A stretch of 64,000 nucleotides of DNA from an uncultured Muribaculaceae bacterium (GTDB lineage: Bacteria > Bacteroidota > Bacteroidia > Bacteroidales > Muribaculaceae), in NCBI GenBank assembly GCA_947632485.1, contig CANRPJ010000002.1, positions 105,981-169,980 of the forward strand, in the 5' to 3' direction. The notes under the pieces were generated by a model. That model was not told the origin of the DNA. It searched no databases and was given only the letters and a program-made list of their open reading frames with translations. The translations under genes were made by a program, and so were the position numbers. Below, piece by piece: positions 33,908 through 42,929 of the stretch (position 1 is its first letter; the number at the start of each line of letters is the position of its first letter).

Positions 33908-34237
33908 ATGTTGGAAACTGATTACAAATTCGGCGAGGTTCACGATCTTGCCTCGCAGATTGAAAACGGAGAAGATCGAGTGCATTTCAAAAGCATTTTA
34001 AGCAATGAAAACGGCGGAGTGGCTCTGGTGGCCTTCAAGGCCGGTCAGAAACTTGATACGCACGTGGCACCTGCCGAACTGATGGTGACCGTGCTCGAAG
34101 GCGAGATTGTGTTTACAGTGGTAGATCGTCCGCTTACGCTCAGTGCCGGCCAGTTTATGCTGGTAGGAGCCGGAGTGGCCCACAGCGTAGAGGCAAAGGC
34201 TGATTCCAAGCTGATGCTCACCAAGATCAAACCTTGA
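33908..34237 (+). CDS. Small cupin-domain protein
   Basis: A 109-residue single-domain cupin. Residues 45-105 hold the beta-barrel with VTVLEGEIVFTV and AGQFMLVGAGVAHSVEA; the metal-ligand motif is partly kept (His of AHSV, His of DTHV). Cupins of this type bind small molecules or metals; the ligand is unknown. The gene is alone, between the tRNA/rpsT promoter and a toxin-antitoxin locus. Confidence 0.85.
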   Translation: MLETDYKFGEVHDLASQIENGEDRVHFKSILSNENGGVALVAFKAGQKLDTHVAPAELMVTVLEGEIVFTVVDRPLTLSAGQFMLVGAGVAHSVEAKADSKLMLTKIKP

Positions 34238-34310
34238 TTTATTAAGAACCTCACAGAAAGAAATGGTCGGATAGGGAGCCCCCCTACCGACTCTTTTTTA
34301 CACTGATATT

Positions 34311-34344
34311 TTTACTTAAATGTCAAATATCCTTATTAACTTTG
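34311..34344 (+). promoter_or_regulatory. Promoter and possible operator of toxin-antitoxin pair 2
   Basis: TAACTTTG (34337-34344) is a -7 box, 26 bases before the ATG. Upstream TTTTTACTTAAATGTCAAAT resembles the inverted-repeat region before pair 1. A shared operator is inferred. Confidence 0.45.
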
Positions 34345-34370
34345 CATTAATCAAATAATAGGTATCACAC

Positions 34371-34841
34371 ATGAGCGAAGTAGAACTCCTCCTGGTCAAT
34401 AGTAGCGAAAGTTGCACAATGTATACAATTCAGTTTCTATCTGATGATAAGAGTGAATTCGAAAAGTTTATCTCAAAATTCCGCGACGATGCTGAGCTGA
34501 ACCCTGATTTTCAAGCCATCATGCGATTTGTGGAACAAATTTTGTCTAATGGAGCATTAGAGCGCTACTTCAGGAGAGAAGGAAAAATGAGCGATTCAGT
34601 AGTAGCTCTCCCTCTACTAAAATCCAAACTCCGTCTTTACTGTCTACGACTCACCGATAAAATATTGGTACTCGGCAATGGCGATGTAAAGAACAGTCGA
34701 ACTTATGAGGAAAATGAAACTCTACAGGGCTATGTTATCGACCTACAAAAGTTTGAGAGACTGCTCAAACAAGAACAAAAGGCCGGTAATGTTGAAATAA
34801 CTGAAAAAGAGATTATCGCTGATAAAACCTTTAAGCTATGA
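34371..34841 (+). CDS. Candidate RelE/HigB-like toxin of type II pair 2
   Basis: A 156-residue paralog of the protein at 23868, aligned without gaps. The most conserved block is SKLRLYCLRLTDKILVLGNG, together with RYFRREGKM and DSVVALP; the most divergent is residues 40-58. It overlaps its HTH partner as ATGA. The family assignment rests on resemblance and gene order. Confidence 0.7.
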   Translation: MSEVELLLVNSSESCTMYTIQFLSDDKSEFEKFISKFRDDAELNPDFQAIMRFVEQILSNGALERYFRREGKMSDSVVALPLLKSKLRLYCLRLTDKILVLGNGDVKNSRTYEENETLQGYVIDLQKFERLLKQEQKAGNVEITEKEIIADKTFKL

Positions 34842-35107
34842 GAACCGCAAATATCAACCTTCAGGAAATCTTTAACGAGATACCAAAAGAGAAACGTGAG
34901 GAGACCCGACTCTCATTTGCCATTTCAAATCGGTTAGACTCTCTTATGAAAGAGAAAGGGTTAAACCGTAAGCAACTGGCCGAAGCTATTGGCAAACGGC
35001 CTAATGAAATAACCAGATGGCTCAGCGGAGAGCATAATTTCACTATCTCTACTCTTGCAACGCTTTCTACATTCTTTGGCAAGCCAATTATAACGGTAGG
35101 TCAATGA
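34838..35107 (+). CDS. HTH antitoxin of type II pair 2 (XRE family)
   Basis: An 89-residue paralog of the protein at 24335. The HTH (GLNRKQLAEAIGKRPNEITRWLSGE) and the C-terminal HNFTISTLATLS are nearly the same in both; the first 30 residues differ. It probably binds the toxin through the N-terminus and the operon DNA through the HTH. Copy 3 of the palindromic element lies 81 bases downstream. Confidence 0.8.
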   Translation: MRTANINLQEIFNEIPKEKREETRLSFAISNRLDSLMKEKGLNRKQLAEAIGKRPNEITRWLSGEHNFTISTLATLSTFFGKPIITVGQ

Positions 35108-35187
35108 AAAATACTGACTTGAAAAAGACGGAGCTTCAGAACGTATATCTCTTTCCAGACCCTCGCATCCCGATTCGGTATTATTAA

Positions 35188-35262
35188 CCTTGACATGAAA
35201 ATAGGGTTATACATCTGAGCGTCAGATGTATAGCCCTTAATTGTTGTCAAGGCTGTCAAGTG
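35188..35262 (+). repeat. Dispersed palindromic element, copy 3
   Basis: Arms CCTTGACA (35188-35195) and TGTCAAGG (35245-35252) surround a 15-bp stem, 35204-35218 with 35222-35236, loop of 3. The stem sequence (GGGTTATACATCTGA) differs from the other copies but pairs fully with one G-U. It lies between the converging antitoxin and obgE genes. Confidence 0.85.
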
Positions 35263-35284
35263 ACCTTTCCGTCAGCAGCTACCT

Positions 35285-36454
35285 TCACTCAGGGTTCACG
35301 CTGCTCTCTTCGTCCCAGAACTCGTCGGTCCAGTCTTCATCAGTCCAGTCGGAATTATCCTCTGGTACCTCTTCAGGCTCGAAGATGAAGGCATCTTCCT
35401 CCTCCACCCGGTGGTGGCGGTCAAGCGGGCGATGAGTAAGCTGCGCTTTCACGGCGTTTTCCTCAGAGGTAATCTCTCGCCACAGCAGGTCCTTCAGCTC
35501 GGTAAGACCCTGACCCGTAACGGCCGAGATGAATACCGTAGGCACTCCTTCGGGCAGCTCGGCAGCCATCGCCTCGCGCAGCTCATCGTCGAGCAAATCG
35601 CTCTTCGAGATTGCGAGCACGCGGCTCTTGTCGGCCAGTTCAGGATTAAACTCGCTCACCTCGCGCAGCAGAATCTCGTAGTCTTTCTTTATATCGGGGC
35701 TATCAGCGGGTACGAGGAAGAGCAGCACGGCGTTGCGCTCTATATGGCGCAGGAAGCGCAGACCGAGACCCTTGCCCTCGCTGGCACCCTCGATTATGCC
35801 CGGAATATCGGCCATCACGAAAGATTTGTCGCCTCGATAAGACACGATGCCCAGGCTGGGCTCCATCGTGGTAAACGGATAGTCGGCTATCTTCGGACGC
35901 GCTGCCGAGAGGGCGGAAAGAAGGGTTGACTTACCGGCATTGGGAAAACCTACAAGACCCACATCGCCAAGCAGCTTAAGCTCCAGAACCACGGCTTTCT
36001 CGATTGCCGGCTGTCCGGGCTGGGCATAGCGCGGCGCGCGGTTGGTAGAGGTCGCGAAATGCCAGTTGCCGAGTCCACCCTTACCGCCACGCAGGAGCTT
36101 GATCTCCTGCCCGTCTTCAGTCACCTCACACAGGAACTCGCCCGTATCGGCATCAAACACCGCAGTGCCTACCGGCACCTCGATCACCTTATCCTCACCA
36201 TCTTTGCCGAACGAGCGCCCTGCGCCTCCGCTCTGGCCGTTACCGGCGAAGATATGGCGGGTGTAGCGCAGCGGGAGCAGCGTCCACATGTGGCGGCTGC
36301 CGCGCAATATTATATGTCCTCCTCGCCCTCCGTCGCCTCCGTCGGGACCGCCTTTCGGCACATATTTGGCCCTGTGGAAATGCCGACTTCCGGCGCCTCC
36401 CTTGCCGCTGCGGCAAAGGATCTTCACATAGTCGATAAAGTTGGAATCTGCCAT
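35285..36454 (-). CDS. obgE: Obg family GTPase
   Basis: A 389-residue ribosome-associated GTPase. The Gly-rich Obg domain spans residues 1-158 ([20 protein letters not shown]), the G domain follows with GFPNAGKST (P-loop), [10 protein letters not shown] (Walker B) and SKSDLL in place of NKxD. A C-terminal acidic tail ([16 protein letters not shown]) ends the protein. It acts in late 50S assembly and stress response. The nucleotidyltransferase gene ends 4 bases upstream of its start. Confidence 0.96.
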   Translation of the reverse strand: MADSNFIDYVKILCRSGKGGAGSRHFHRAKYVPKGGPDGGDGGRGGHIILRGSRHMWTLLPLRYTRHIFAGNGQSGGAGRSFGKDGEDKVIEVPVGTAVFDADTGEFLCEVTEDGQEIKLLRGGKGGLGNWHFATSTNRAPRYAQPGQPAIEKAVVLELKLLGDVGLVGFPNAGKSTLLSALSAARPKIADYPFTTMEPSLGIVSYRGDKSFVMADIPGIIEGASEGKGLGLRFLRHIERNAVLLFLVPADSPDIKKDYEILLREVSEFNPELADKSRVLAISKSDLLDDELREAMAAELPEGVPTVFISAVTGQGLTELKDLLWREITSEENAVKAQLTHRPLDRHHRVEEEDAFIFEPEEVPEDNSDWTDEDWTDEFWDEESSVNPE

Positions 36455-36458
36455 AACA

Positions 36459-37520
36459 TCAGTGTTTATGCCCCAGCCGGGGAGCTTTCATCATCTCGCA
36501 GGCGTGGCGGTAGTCGTCGGGCGAGCCGATATCTATCCACGTGCCCCGCAAATGGTAATAGCCTACTTTCTTACCGTCGGCTATCAGATCTTCTATAAAA
36601 TCGGGCGCGTCGGTATAGCTGTCGGGCGCTATACGCTCCACCAGTTCACGCCGCATCAGATAAACACCGGCATTCACGAAATAGTTGAGCGTAGGCTTCT
36701 CCGTAAGCCCATTCACCCATTCGCCCTTAATATCCATCACGGCAAAAGGCACCGAAACCGTGTAAGGCACAGCCACAACCGTAAGCGCCGCTCCCGAAGC
36801 CACATGGGAGCTATACAGATCCTCGAAATCAAGGTCGGTCAGCAGGTCGGAGTTCATTACCAGCACATTGTCGTGGCGCAGGCGGTCGCCGATTAGGCGG
36901 AGGCTGCCGATGGTGCCCAGCCGCCGCGGCTCCGCTATGCATTCCACACCCTCGATAGCTTCGAAATGCGCCTCGATTTTCTCGCGCAGATGATTCACGG
37001 TCACGAATATATCCGCAACTCCGTGAGCCTTCAGAGAGTCGATATTATAGTCGATGATAGCTCTGCCGCCCACTTCGAGCAGCGGCTTGGGAGTGTCGAG
37101 CGTAAGCGGGCGCAGCCTCTCGCCCCTGCCTCCGGCCATCAGCACCGCATCAATCGGGAGCAGCGCCTTGATCTCACGCAAATCAATAATACCGGCGAGC
37201 CGGCCGTCCTGATCCAGGCGGGGAAGCAGGGCAATACCCTTTTCGCGCGCCCGCCTCATAACCTCAAAATCCGAGTCCTCACCTTTCACTGCCAGAAACC
37301 CCGTATGAGCTACTCTCGCCACCGGATCTACGAGTCCTATTCCCGCAAGGAGGCCACGCCTCACATCGCCATCGGTCACACTGCCGCTCACGCGCCCCTC
37401 CCCGTCGGCCACAAAAAGCGTCATCGTCTCGCCTGAAAGCCGGTTGAGGCCTTCAAGGGCATCGCGCACGGTGGCCGTAGCCGGAAGCTCGTGGCGCCGA
37501 AGAAAATCTTTCCCCTTCAT
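36459..37520 (-). CDS. CBS-domain sugar-phosphate nucleotidyltransferase
   Basis: A 353-residue cytoplasmic enzyme. Residues 1-115 form a pair of CBS domains ([25 protein letters not shown]); residues about 120-350 form a nucleotidyltransferase with [26 protein letters not shown]. It should make a nucleotide-activated sugar such as GDP-mannose or GDP-heptose for surface glycans; the exact product cannot be told. CBS domains suggest nucleotide control. It is placed between the xerD-like gene and obgE. Confidence 0.87.
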   Translation of the reverse strand: MKGKDFLRRHELPATATVRDALEGLNRLSGETMTLFVADGEGRVSGSVTDGDVRRGLLAGIGLVDPVARVAHTGFLAVKGEDSDFEVMRRAREKGIALLPRLDQDGRLAGIIDLREIKALLPIDAVLMAGGRGERLRPLTLDTPKPLLEVGGRAIIDYNIDSLKAHGVADIFVTVNHLREKIEAHFEAIEGVECIAEPRRLGTIGSLRLIGDRLRHDNVLVMNSDLLTDLDFEDLYSSHVASGAALTVVAVPYTVSVPFAVMDIKGEWVNGLTEKPTLNYFVNAGVYLMRRELVERIAPDSYTDAPDFIEDLIADGKKVGYYHLRGTWIDIGSPDDYRHACEMMKAPRLGHKH

Positions 37521-37532
37521 GGCGCTAAGTTA

Positions 37533-38474
37533 CTAAGATTTCGCCGACCCGGCAAAATGCGGGTGGTGAGCCATCAGCTCACTGCGCAGATGCGAGCGGT
37601 CGAGATTGAGATAAATTTCGGTGGTAGCGATCGATTCATGGCCGAGCATCTCCTGGATTGCGCGCAGGTTTGCTCCGCCCTCAAGCAGATGAGTGGCAAA
37701 GGAATGGCGCAGCGTATGCGGACTCACCTTGCGCCTTACTCCCGCCAACGCAGCCAGATCCCTCACTATATAAAATATCATTACTCTGGTCAGCGCGGCT
37801 CCCCTGCGGTTGAGAAACACTATATCTTCCGCTCCGCGCTTCGCCTCCATCGCATTTCGCTGAGGCAGATATTCCTGAATGGTTTCTACAGCGACAGGCG
37901 ACAAGGGCACCAGGCGCTGCTTGCTCCCCTTGCCGTCGACCGCGGCATACTCCTCGTCGAGGTTGAGGCGCGAAAGCCGCAGACCGCATAATTCCGAAAC
38001 CCGGAGACCACTCCCGTAGAGAGTCTCCAGAATAGCACGGTTTCTCACTCCCTCCGGCTTCGAGAGGTCGATGGAGGCTACCATCGCATCAATTTCCTCT
38101 ACTGTAAGCACATCGGGCAGCGCCTCATCGCGGCGCGGCGAAGCGAGCAGATCAGTCGGATCTGAGGCAATATATCCTTCAAGACGAAGAAACCGGAAGA
38201 AGGAGCGCACGGCAGCCACCGCCCTGGCCCTGCTGCTGGCCTTAATACCGATCTCTTCTAAAAAGGCCAGAAAGGCGGCCAGATCAGGAGTATCGACCGC
38301 GGTAAGCGCTATAGCTGACCCTTCGAGATATTGCAGCAGATGGGCCACATCGCGCTCATAGCCCTCCAGGGTGTTTGCACTCAAGCCCCGCTCAAGCCCG
38401 AGATAAGCCTCATAGTCGCGCAGCAGCTCAGCCTCCGGACGCAGCGGACGCAAGGGGTCAGAACCTAACATCAT
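37533..38474 (-). CDS. xerD: XerC/XerD-type tyrosine recombinase
   Basis: A 313-residue site-specific recombinase that should resolve chromosome dimers at dif. The N-terminal SAM-like domain (about 15-100) precedes the catalytic domain with LYGSGLRVSEL (first Arg), HTLRHSFATHLLEGG (His-x-x-Arg), GHESIATTEIY (His and the nucleophile Tyr). Size and context (no phage genes) argue for the housekeeping enzyme; XerC and XerD cannot be separated with certainty here. Its 5' end overlaps the preceding gene by 17 bases. Confidence 0.82.
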   Translation of the reverse strand: MMLGSDPLRPLRPEAELLRDYEAYLGLERGLSANTLEGYERDVAHLLQYLEGSAIALTAVDTPDLAAFLAFLEEIGIKASSRARAVAAVRSFFRFLRLEGYIASDPTDLLASPRRDEALPDVLTVEEIDAMVASIDLSKPEGVRNRAILETLYGSGLRVSELCGLRLSRLNLDEEYAAVDGKGSKQRLVPLSPVAVETIQEYLPQRNAMEAKRGAEDIVFLNRRGAALTRVMIFYIVRDLAALAGVRRKVSPHTLRHSFATHLLEGGANLRAIQEMLGHESIATTEIYLNLDRSHLRSELMAHHPHFAGSAKS

Positions 38475-39006
38475 AGCTGGCCTTGCTGAGATTTTTTCTC
38501 ACCACCACTACCAATGCGCTTATGCCGTCGACGAGAACTCCGCAGTTCATCATGTCCAAAAGCTCTTCCTTCACTCCCGGAGCGGGCTGAAACACAACCA
38601 CTACCGATCCCTCCTGATCCAGAGCCTCTTCCAACGCGGGATTCTTCGGGAGTCCTGCACGGGTCCATAAAAACATCCGGTGACCCCCGCGCACTCCGGC
38701 ACGCGGCGAAAGCAGACGGATTCTTTTCCCGGCACCTCTGACCGCGGCCCTCACCGCCTCCGGAGTTCCGTCGGGCAACACCGCCACCTCTACGCCCATT
38801 CTCCCGGCAAGCCTGAGCAGCAGCCGGCAATGGCTACGCAGCGCCCCCTCTTCAGGGTGCCTCTCCAGAGCCGCCTCGATATCCTCATAGCCATAGTAGG
38901 AATAGCGGTTGCGGATCACCTCCGTAAGAAGCCAGAAGGCGAAGGGACTGTGCACCCCGAATCCCCGGCTGGTACGCAGTCGCCGGAGGCGTTCAGAGAG
39001 TTTCAT
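38458..39006 (-). CDS. Small protein with GVHSPF motif, methyltransferase-like remnant
   Basis: A 182-residue protein. The N-terminus SRGFGVHSPFAFWLLTEVI resembles a group of Bacteroidetes SAM-dependent methyltransferases that begin with a G-x-G-V-H-S-P-F motif, and the end SYDVRF also fits. Those relatives are longer, and the Gly-rich SAM-binding loop is not seen here, so it may be a shortened, inactive member. It overlaps xerD by 17 bases and the preceding YfhO-like gene by one base, so it is read in the same operon. Confidence 0.55.
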   Translation of the reverse strand: MKLSERLRRLRTSRGFGVHSPFAFWLLTEVIRNRYSYYGYEDIEAALERHPEEGALRSHCRLLLRLAGRMGVEVAVLPDGTPEAVRAAVRGAGKRIRLLSPRAGVRGGHRMFLWTRAGLPKNPALEEALDQEGSVVVVFQPAPGVKEELLDMMNCGVLVDGISALVVVVRKNLSKASYDVRF

Positions 39007-41477
39007 CAGGAGCCTGACTGCTGCTTCCTGCGCCTGCGGACAATCCCCACCGCCACAAGGGTTATGGCGGCAATTCCGAGCACATATATAGCCGTAACAG
39101 CTATATAGGAAATGGTATTGGTAACGCGCACCGACTTGGGATCAAACCGGAATTCTACCTTATGGCTTCCGGCGGGCAGCCTCAGGGCGCGCAGCACATA
39201 GTCAACCCTTCCGATCTGAGCCGGCTTGCCGTCGACCGTAGCCTCCCAACCCCAGGGGAACCAGATTTCACTGAAAGCCGCCACAGCTCCATTTTTAGCC
39301 GTGCAGCTGTAAGTGAGACGATTGGGAGCGTAAGAGGCCAGGGCGATGGTATCGCCCTGAGCCAGCGCAGGCGCTTCGCCAAGCTCCTTGCGGAAGGCTT
39401 CGTCGGCCACTGCCACGCGGCGCGTATCGAGCGTATCGAGCGCTGCCATCTCCGCATTGGCACCGGCCACATAGATTATACTGTCAACTAACCACGCCGC
39501 ACCGTAGGCCTCAGGATTGAGCTCATAGTCATTGCCATTCATTACATACTTGGCATTGAGCATATTGATAACTCCCGGAGTACCCTTTCTTATCTGATGG
39601 TCGAGCAGGTCATTGTAGCGGGTGAGCTTTGCGGCATGGTAGCCTCCGATCGTCTTATGGAAATAAGAGGAGCGGGCACCGTTGAAATCAGCCACGTCGA
39701 GCACACGGTAGTGGGTCGTATCTCTCAATATCGCCTTATCGGCATCAGTGGGCTGGAAGGTGGTCTCGGCATCAAGCGGAGCTACAAAGTTATCACCGTC
39801 TACATATCGCTTGTTGAGCGGGAAGAGGTCGATCACCGCTACCGCACAGAGCGAGCACACAAACACGGTGGTATTGCTCAGTATTCCCTTGAAATACATC
39901 ATCATCACCCCTCCGCCAAGAAGAATGAACACCAGTGAGCGCAAACCGTCGCGGCTCACAAGAGCATGGCGCCCGTCGGCAAGGGCATGGATAAAGTTCT
40001 GATATTCGGGAGCGGTCCATACGCCCAGCTGCCTCAGCTGATCTTGCTCCGCGGCCGAGAAGGCCGGACCGAACATAGAAGGAGCCACCCAGGCCAGGAA
40101 GCATACGAAAGCTCCGAGACCGAACACGGTATAGAACACCACCCCGTTGCGCTTGAAGAAATCCGGCGTCTCGATAATCTGCTTTATTGCCATCACGGCA
40201 AGCAGCGGGATAGTGAACTCCACTATCACCAGAATTGAGGATACGGCACGGAATTTATTATAGCCTGGCACATAGTCGATAAAGAGGTCGGTGAAAGCCT
40301 GGAAGTTCTGACCCCACGACAGCAGAATAGCCAGCACGCTAACCGCAAAGAGCATCCATTTCATCGGACCGGGCACCACAAAGAGAGCCAGCAGCGCCAG
40401 CACCAGAATGAAAGCTCCTACATAGACCGGGCCGTTGGTCAGGGGCTGATCGCCAAAATATTGCGGGAACTGGCTCATCAGGTTAAGCTCCTGGGCCGAG
40501 ATTTTCCCGGTATCGGCCATATCCTGCACCACGCTGCTCTCCGCCATACTCTTGAGCTCATTGCGGGCAGCCACCGGCTTGATGGTAGCTCCACCTTTCA
40601 CGTTGGGTATCAGCAGCGAGAAGGTCTCACCGGTGCCGTAGCTCCAGGCTGTAATGGCTGATTTGCTCATTCCCTCCTGAGGTGCGGCTCCGTTCTGAGT
40701 GAGCTCCGTAGAGCGTCCGCGCACGGTCTCTTTGGCATACTCGTAACTGTTGTAGAGGCTCGGTGCGTTGGCCGCCAAAGCGAGGCCTCCGGCGCAGAGG
40801 GCGGTGAGAGTGGCCCAGCACCAGCGCTTCAGCTTCTTCTCACGCAGCGCAATCACGAACCAGGCTACCACCATAGCCAGAATCACGAAGCCGAAATAAT
40901 ACGACATCTGAGGGTGATTGCTCTGGAGCTGGAGAGCTCCGAAAAGCGCCGCGAGAGCTCCGCCCGCCAGATATTTTCCCCGATAGGCAAGCGCAAGGCC
41001 GCCTATTGTGGGAGGAATATAGGCGAGGGTCACAAATTTCCAGATATGCCCCGCCCCGATTATTATTATGAAATAGGAGGAGAATCCCCACGCCAAGGCT
41101 CCGAACAAGGCCATAGGCCACCTCATCTTCATGCAGAGACACATTATGAAGAAGCCCAGCATCATGGCGAAGAGCAGGTTGGCTGGCGAAGGGAGCCATA
41201 GGGTATATACCTTCCAGATCCAGCTCAGCATGGTTCCTGCAGGATACGACGGCGAGATCTGGAAGTTAGGCATGCCTCCGAAAAGAGAGTCGGTCCAGCG
41301 GGTGGTTTCGCCGGTAGCCTCATGAAAGGCCCGACCCTCCTCGCCGTTGGCTATACCTTGCTGGATATCATGCTGCTGGAGCACATTACCCTCCATATCA
41401 TCGGGGAAAAAGAATAGAAAAGCGAGCACTGCCAACCCCACGACGGCCAGAAGCGCCAGTAACGGTTTGCGGTTCAT
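39006..41477 (-). CDS. YfhO family membrane protein (GT-C fold)
   Basis: An 823-residue polytopic membrane protein with about 12-14 helices in the first 550 residues and a soluble beta-rich C-terminal domain, ended by a last helix (ISYIAVTAIYVLGIAAITLVA). GT-C-type enzymes use polyprenyl-linked sugars on the outer face of the inner membrane; the early loop WTDSLFGGMPNFQISP carries an Asp that could be catalytic. The YfhO link is from overall appearance. Its start overlaps the Lrp-type gene stop as ATGA. Confidence 0.8.
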   Translation of the reverse strand: MNRKPLLALLAVVGLAVLAFLFFFPDDMEGNVLQQHDIQQGIANGEEGRAFHEATGETTRWTDSLFGGMPNFQISPSYPAGTMLSWIWKVYTLWLPSPANLLFAMMLGFFIMCLCMKMRWPMALFGALAWGFSSYFIIIIGAGHIWKFVTLAYIPPTIGGLALAYRGKYLAGGALAALFGALQLQSNHPQMSYYFGFVILAMVVAWFVIALREKKLKRWCWATLTALCAGGLALAANAPSLYNSYEYAKETVRGRSTELTQNGAAPQEGMSKSAITAWSYGTGETFSLLIPNVKGGATIKPVAARNELKSMAESSVVQDMADTGKISAQELNLMSQFPQYFGDQPLTNGPVYVGAFILVLALLALFVVPGPMKWMLFAVSVLAILLSWGQNFQAFTDLFIDYVPGYNKFRAVSSILVIVEFTIPLLAVMAIKQIIETPDFFKRNGVVFYTVFGLGAFVCFLAWVAPSMFGPAFSAAEQDQLRQLGVWTAPEYQNFIHALADGRHALVSRDGLRSLVFILLGGGVMMMYFKGILSNTTVFVCSLCAVAVIDLFPLNKRYVDGDNFVAPLDAETTFQPTDADKAILRDTTHYRVLDVADFNGARSSYFHKTIGGYHAAKLTRYNDLLDHQIRKGTPGVINMLNAKYVMNGNDYELNPEAYGAAWLVDSIIYVAGANAEMAALDTLDTRRVAVADEAFRKELGEAPALAQGDTIALASYAPNRLTYSCTAKNGAVAAFSEIWFPWGWEATVDGKPAQIGRVDYVLRALRLPAGSHKVEFRFDPKSVRVTNTISYIAVTAIYVLGIAAITLVAVGIVRRRRKQQSGS

Positions 41478-41941
41478 TTGTTTTTGATTTCTACGTTGAC
41501 CTGCCGGTTAAGACTCTGCTCCAGAGAGATAAGTGTCTCCGTCTCAGTCACTCCGGGTATATGCTGGATCCGCTCGTTGAGCAGCTCCATAAGATGCTTG
41601 TTGTCGAAGGCATAGACCTTGATGAGCATACCGAAGCTTCCGGTGATGAAATGACACTCCACCACCTCGGGAATTTTCTCCAGCTCGCGCACCACATCGC
41701 GATAGATCAGGTTCTTTTCAAGGCGGATGCCCACATAGGTGCATGTGTTGAATCCCAAAGCTTTGGGATTCACATTATAACCTGAGCCGAGAATCACCAC
41801 TGAGGCTATCATCGACTGCATACGCTGGTGGACCGCCGCACGCGACACTCCGCACTGCTCCGCTATCACCTTCGACGGCGTGCGCGCGTTCTTGGTCACT
41901 ATGCTCAGAATCTTTCGGTCGAGATCGTCAATTTTTTCCAT
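41474..41941 (-). CDS. Lrp/AsnC family transcription regulator
   Basis: A 155-residue regulator. The HTH lies at residues 5-50 (LDRKILSIVTKNARTPSKVIAEQCGVSRAAVHQRM), the ligand-binding RAM domain at 65-145 (VVECHFITGSFGMLIKVYAFD). Such proteins sense amino acids. A TAACTTTG box (41971-41964, minus strand) lies 23 bases upstream of the start. It heads a minus-strand run with the YfhO-like gene. Confidence 0.93.
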   Translation of the reverse strand: MEKIDDLDRKILSIVTKNARTPSKVIAEQCGVSRAAVHQRMQSMIASVVILGSGYNVNPKALGFNTCTYVGIRLEKNLIYRDVVRELEKIPEVVECHFITGSFGMLIKVYAFDNKHLMELLNERIQHIPGVTETETLISLEQSLNRQVNVEIKNK

Positions 41942-42066
41942 GATTGTTCTTCACGCTCAGCTGCAAAGTTAATACTTTTTGCCGTTTTAATACCGCCCGC
42001 ATCAATCTCATGAGCCGTACTTCGAAAATTATTTCCGGTTCATGTAAGGTTTCAGATAAGTCAGCG

Positions 42067-42074
42067 TATATTTG
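42067..42074 (+). promoter_or_regulatory. -7 box directly before the ECF sigma gene
   Basis: TATATTTG ends 5 bases before the ATG at 42080. The mRNA would have almost no 5' leader. No clear TTTG at -33 was seen, which would fit an alternative sigma factor or weak promoter. Confidence 0.45.
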
Positions 42075-42079
42075 TATGA

Positions 42080-42601
42080 ATGAGTAGGGATTTCATCAGC
42101 GGATTGCGAGCGAGGAAGCCTGACGTTCAGGCGGCCTTCGTGAGCGAGTATGGACCTCGGGTCTATGCTTTTATCCTTGATGTGGTAGGCGATACGGACG
42201 ATGCCGACGAGCTGACGGCCGACGTGTTTCTGAAAGCCTTCAAGGCTATTAGGGGCTACGACTCCTCAAAAGCCTCACTCGCCACATGGCTGCTGCGGAT
42301 AGCCCACAACGCGGCGATCTCGCACCTGCGCCACCCGAAGCTGCCTACCAGCCCGCTTGAAAGAGCGCCGGATACTCCCGATACCGAACCCTACGAAGAC
42401 CCTCGCATAGAGCTCCTGCACCGCGCCATAGGGCTCCTTGCGCCCGACGACCGCTCGCTCGTGCATCTGCACTACTTCGAGAATGCCCGGCTCTCCGATA
42501 TAGCCTATGCCCTGGGAATCACCGAAGGAGCTGCCACCGTGAGGCTCCACCGGATCCGGGCGAAACTGAAAAAATTAATTGAGAACGACTATGGGGAATA
42601 A
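42080..42601 (+). CDS. ECF-type RNA polymerase sigma factor
   Basis: A 173-residue sigma-70 family factor with region 2 (about 20-85, DADELTADVFLKAFKAIRGYD) and region 4 (about 115-165, RSLVHLHYFENARLSDIAYALGITEGAATVRLHRIRAKL). It directs RNA polymerase to a set of promoters upon a signal. The following gene, overlapping by 11 bases, encodes a one-helix membrane protein that probably is its anti-sigma factor. An ATG at 42076 is in another frame. Confidence 0.93.
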   Translation: MSRDFISGLRARKPDVQAAFVSEYGPRVYAFILDVVGDTDDADELTADVFLKAFKAIRGYDSSKASLATWLLRIAHNAAISHLRHPKLPTSPLERAPDTPDTEPYEDPRIELLHRAIGLLAPDDRSLVHLHYFENARLSDIAYALGITEGAATVRLHRIRAKLKKLIENDYGE

Positions 42602-42929
42602 CGAATTTGACGATCTGATGCGCCAGGCAGTCGCACGCCGGTGTGAGCGGCGAATGCCTGAAGCGCTGGCGGAGCTTATAAACCGGAAGCGCCGGAGCCG
42701 CGTGCGCCGAAACTGGATATGGGCAGCATCGGCAGCTGCTGCCGTAGCCGCAGCAATCGTGATAGTGCCTGCTGCGAGCCGACCGACAGCCCCGTCAGAT
42801 CAGCCCGGCAGCGCCCCCGCTTTCTTTGTGGAGGCTAAAGCGCAGACCGAATCGCGCCTCATGAACGCTGCAACGGTATCTGAGCAGCTACGGCAAAATA
42901 TCGACGAATTATATATGAGCCATCAATAA
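42591..42929 (+). CDS. Small membrane protein, putative anti-sigma factor
   Basis: A 112-residue protein, start at MGNNEFDDLMRQ. An N-terminal cytoplasmic part (1-40, basic, FDDLMRQAVARRCERR) is followed by one membrane helix (about 45-65, Ala/Val-rich) and a short periplasmic tail. Position and layout fit an anti-sigma factor, without a zinc-binding motif. It overlaps the sigma gene by 11 bases and the next gene by one. Confidence 0.65.
   Translation: MGNNEFDDLMRQAVARRCERRMPEALAELINRKRRSRVRRNWIWAASAAAAVAAAIVIVPAASRPTAPSDQPGSAPAFFVEAKAQTESRLMNAATVSEQLRQNIDELYMSHQ

Noticed and set aside
37533..38474. Tyrosine recombinase as sign of an integrated element
   Set aside because: Length, motifs and housekeeping neighbours fit chromosomal XerC/D; no attachment-site repeats or phage genes were seen.
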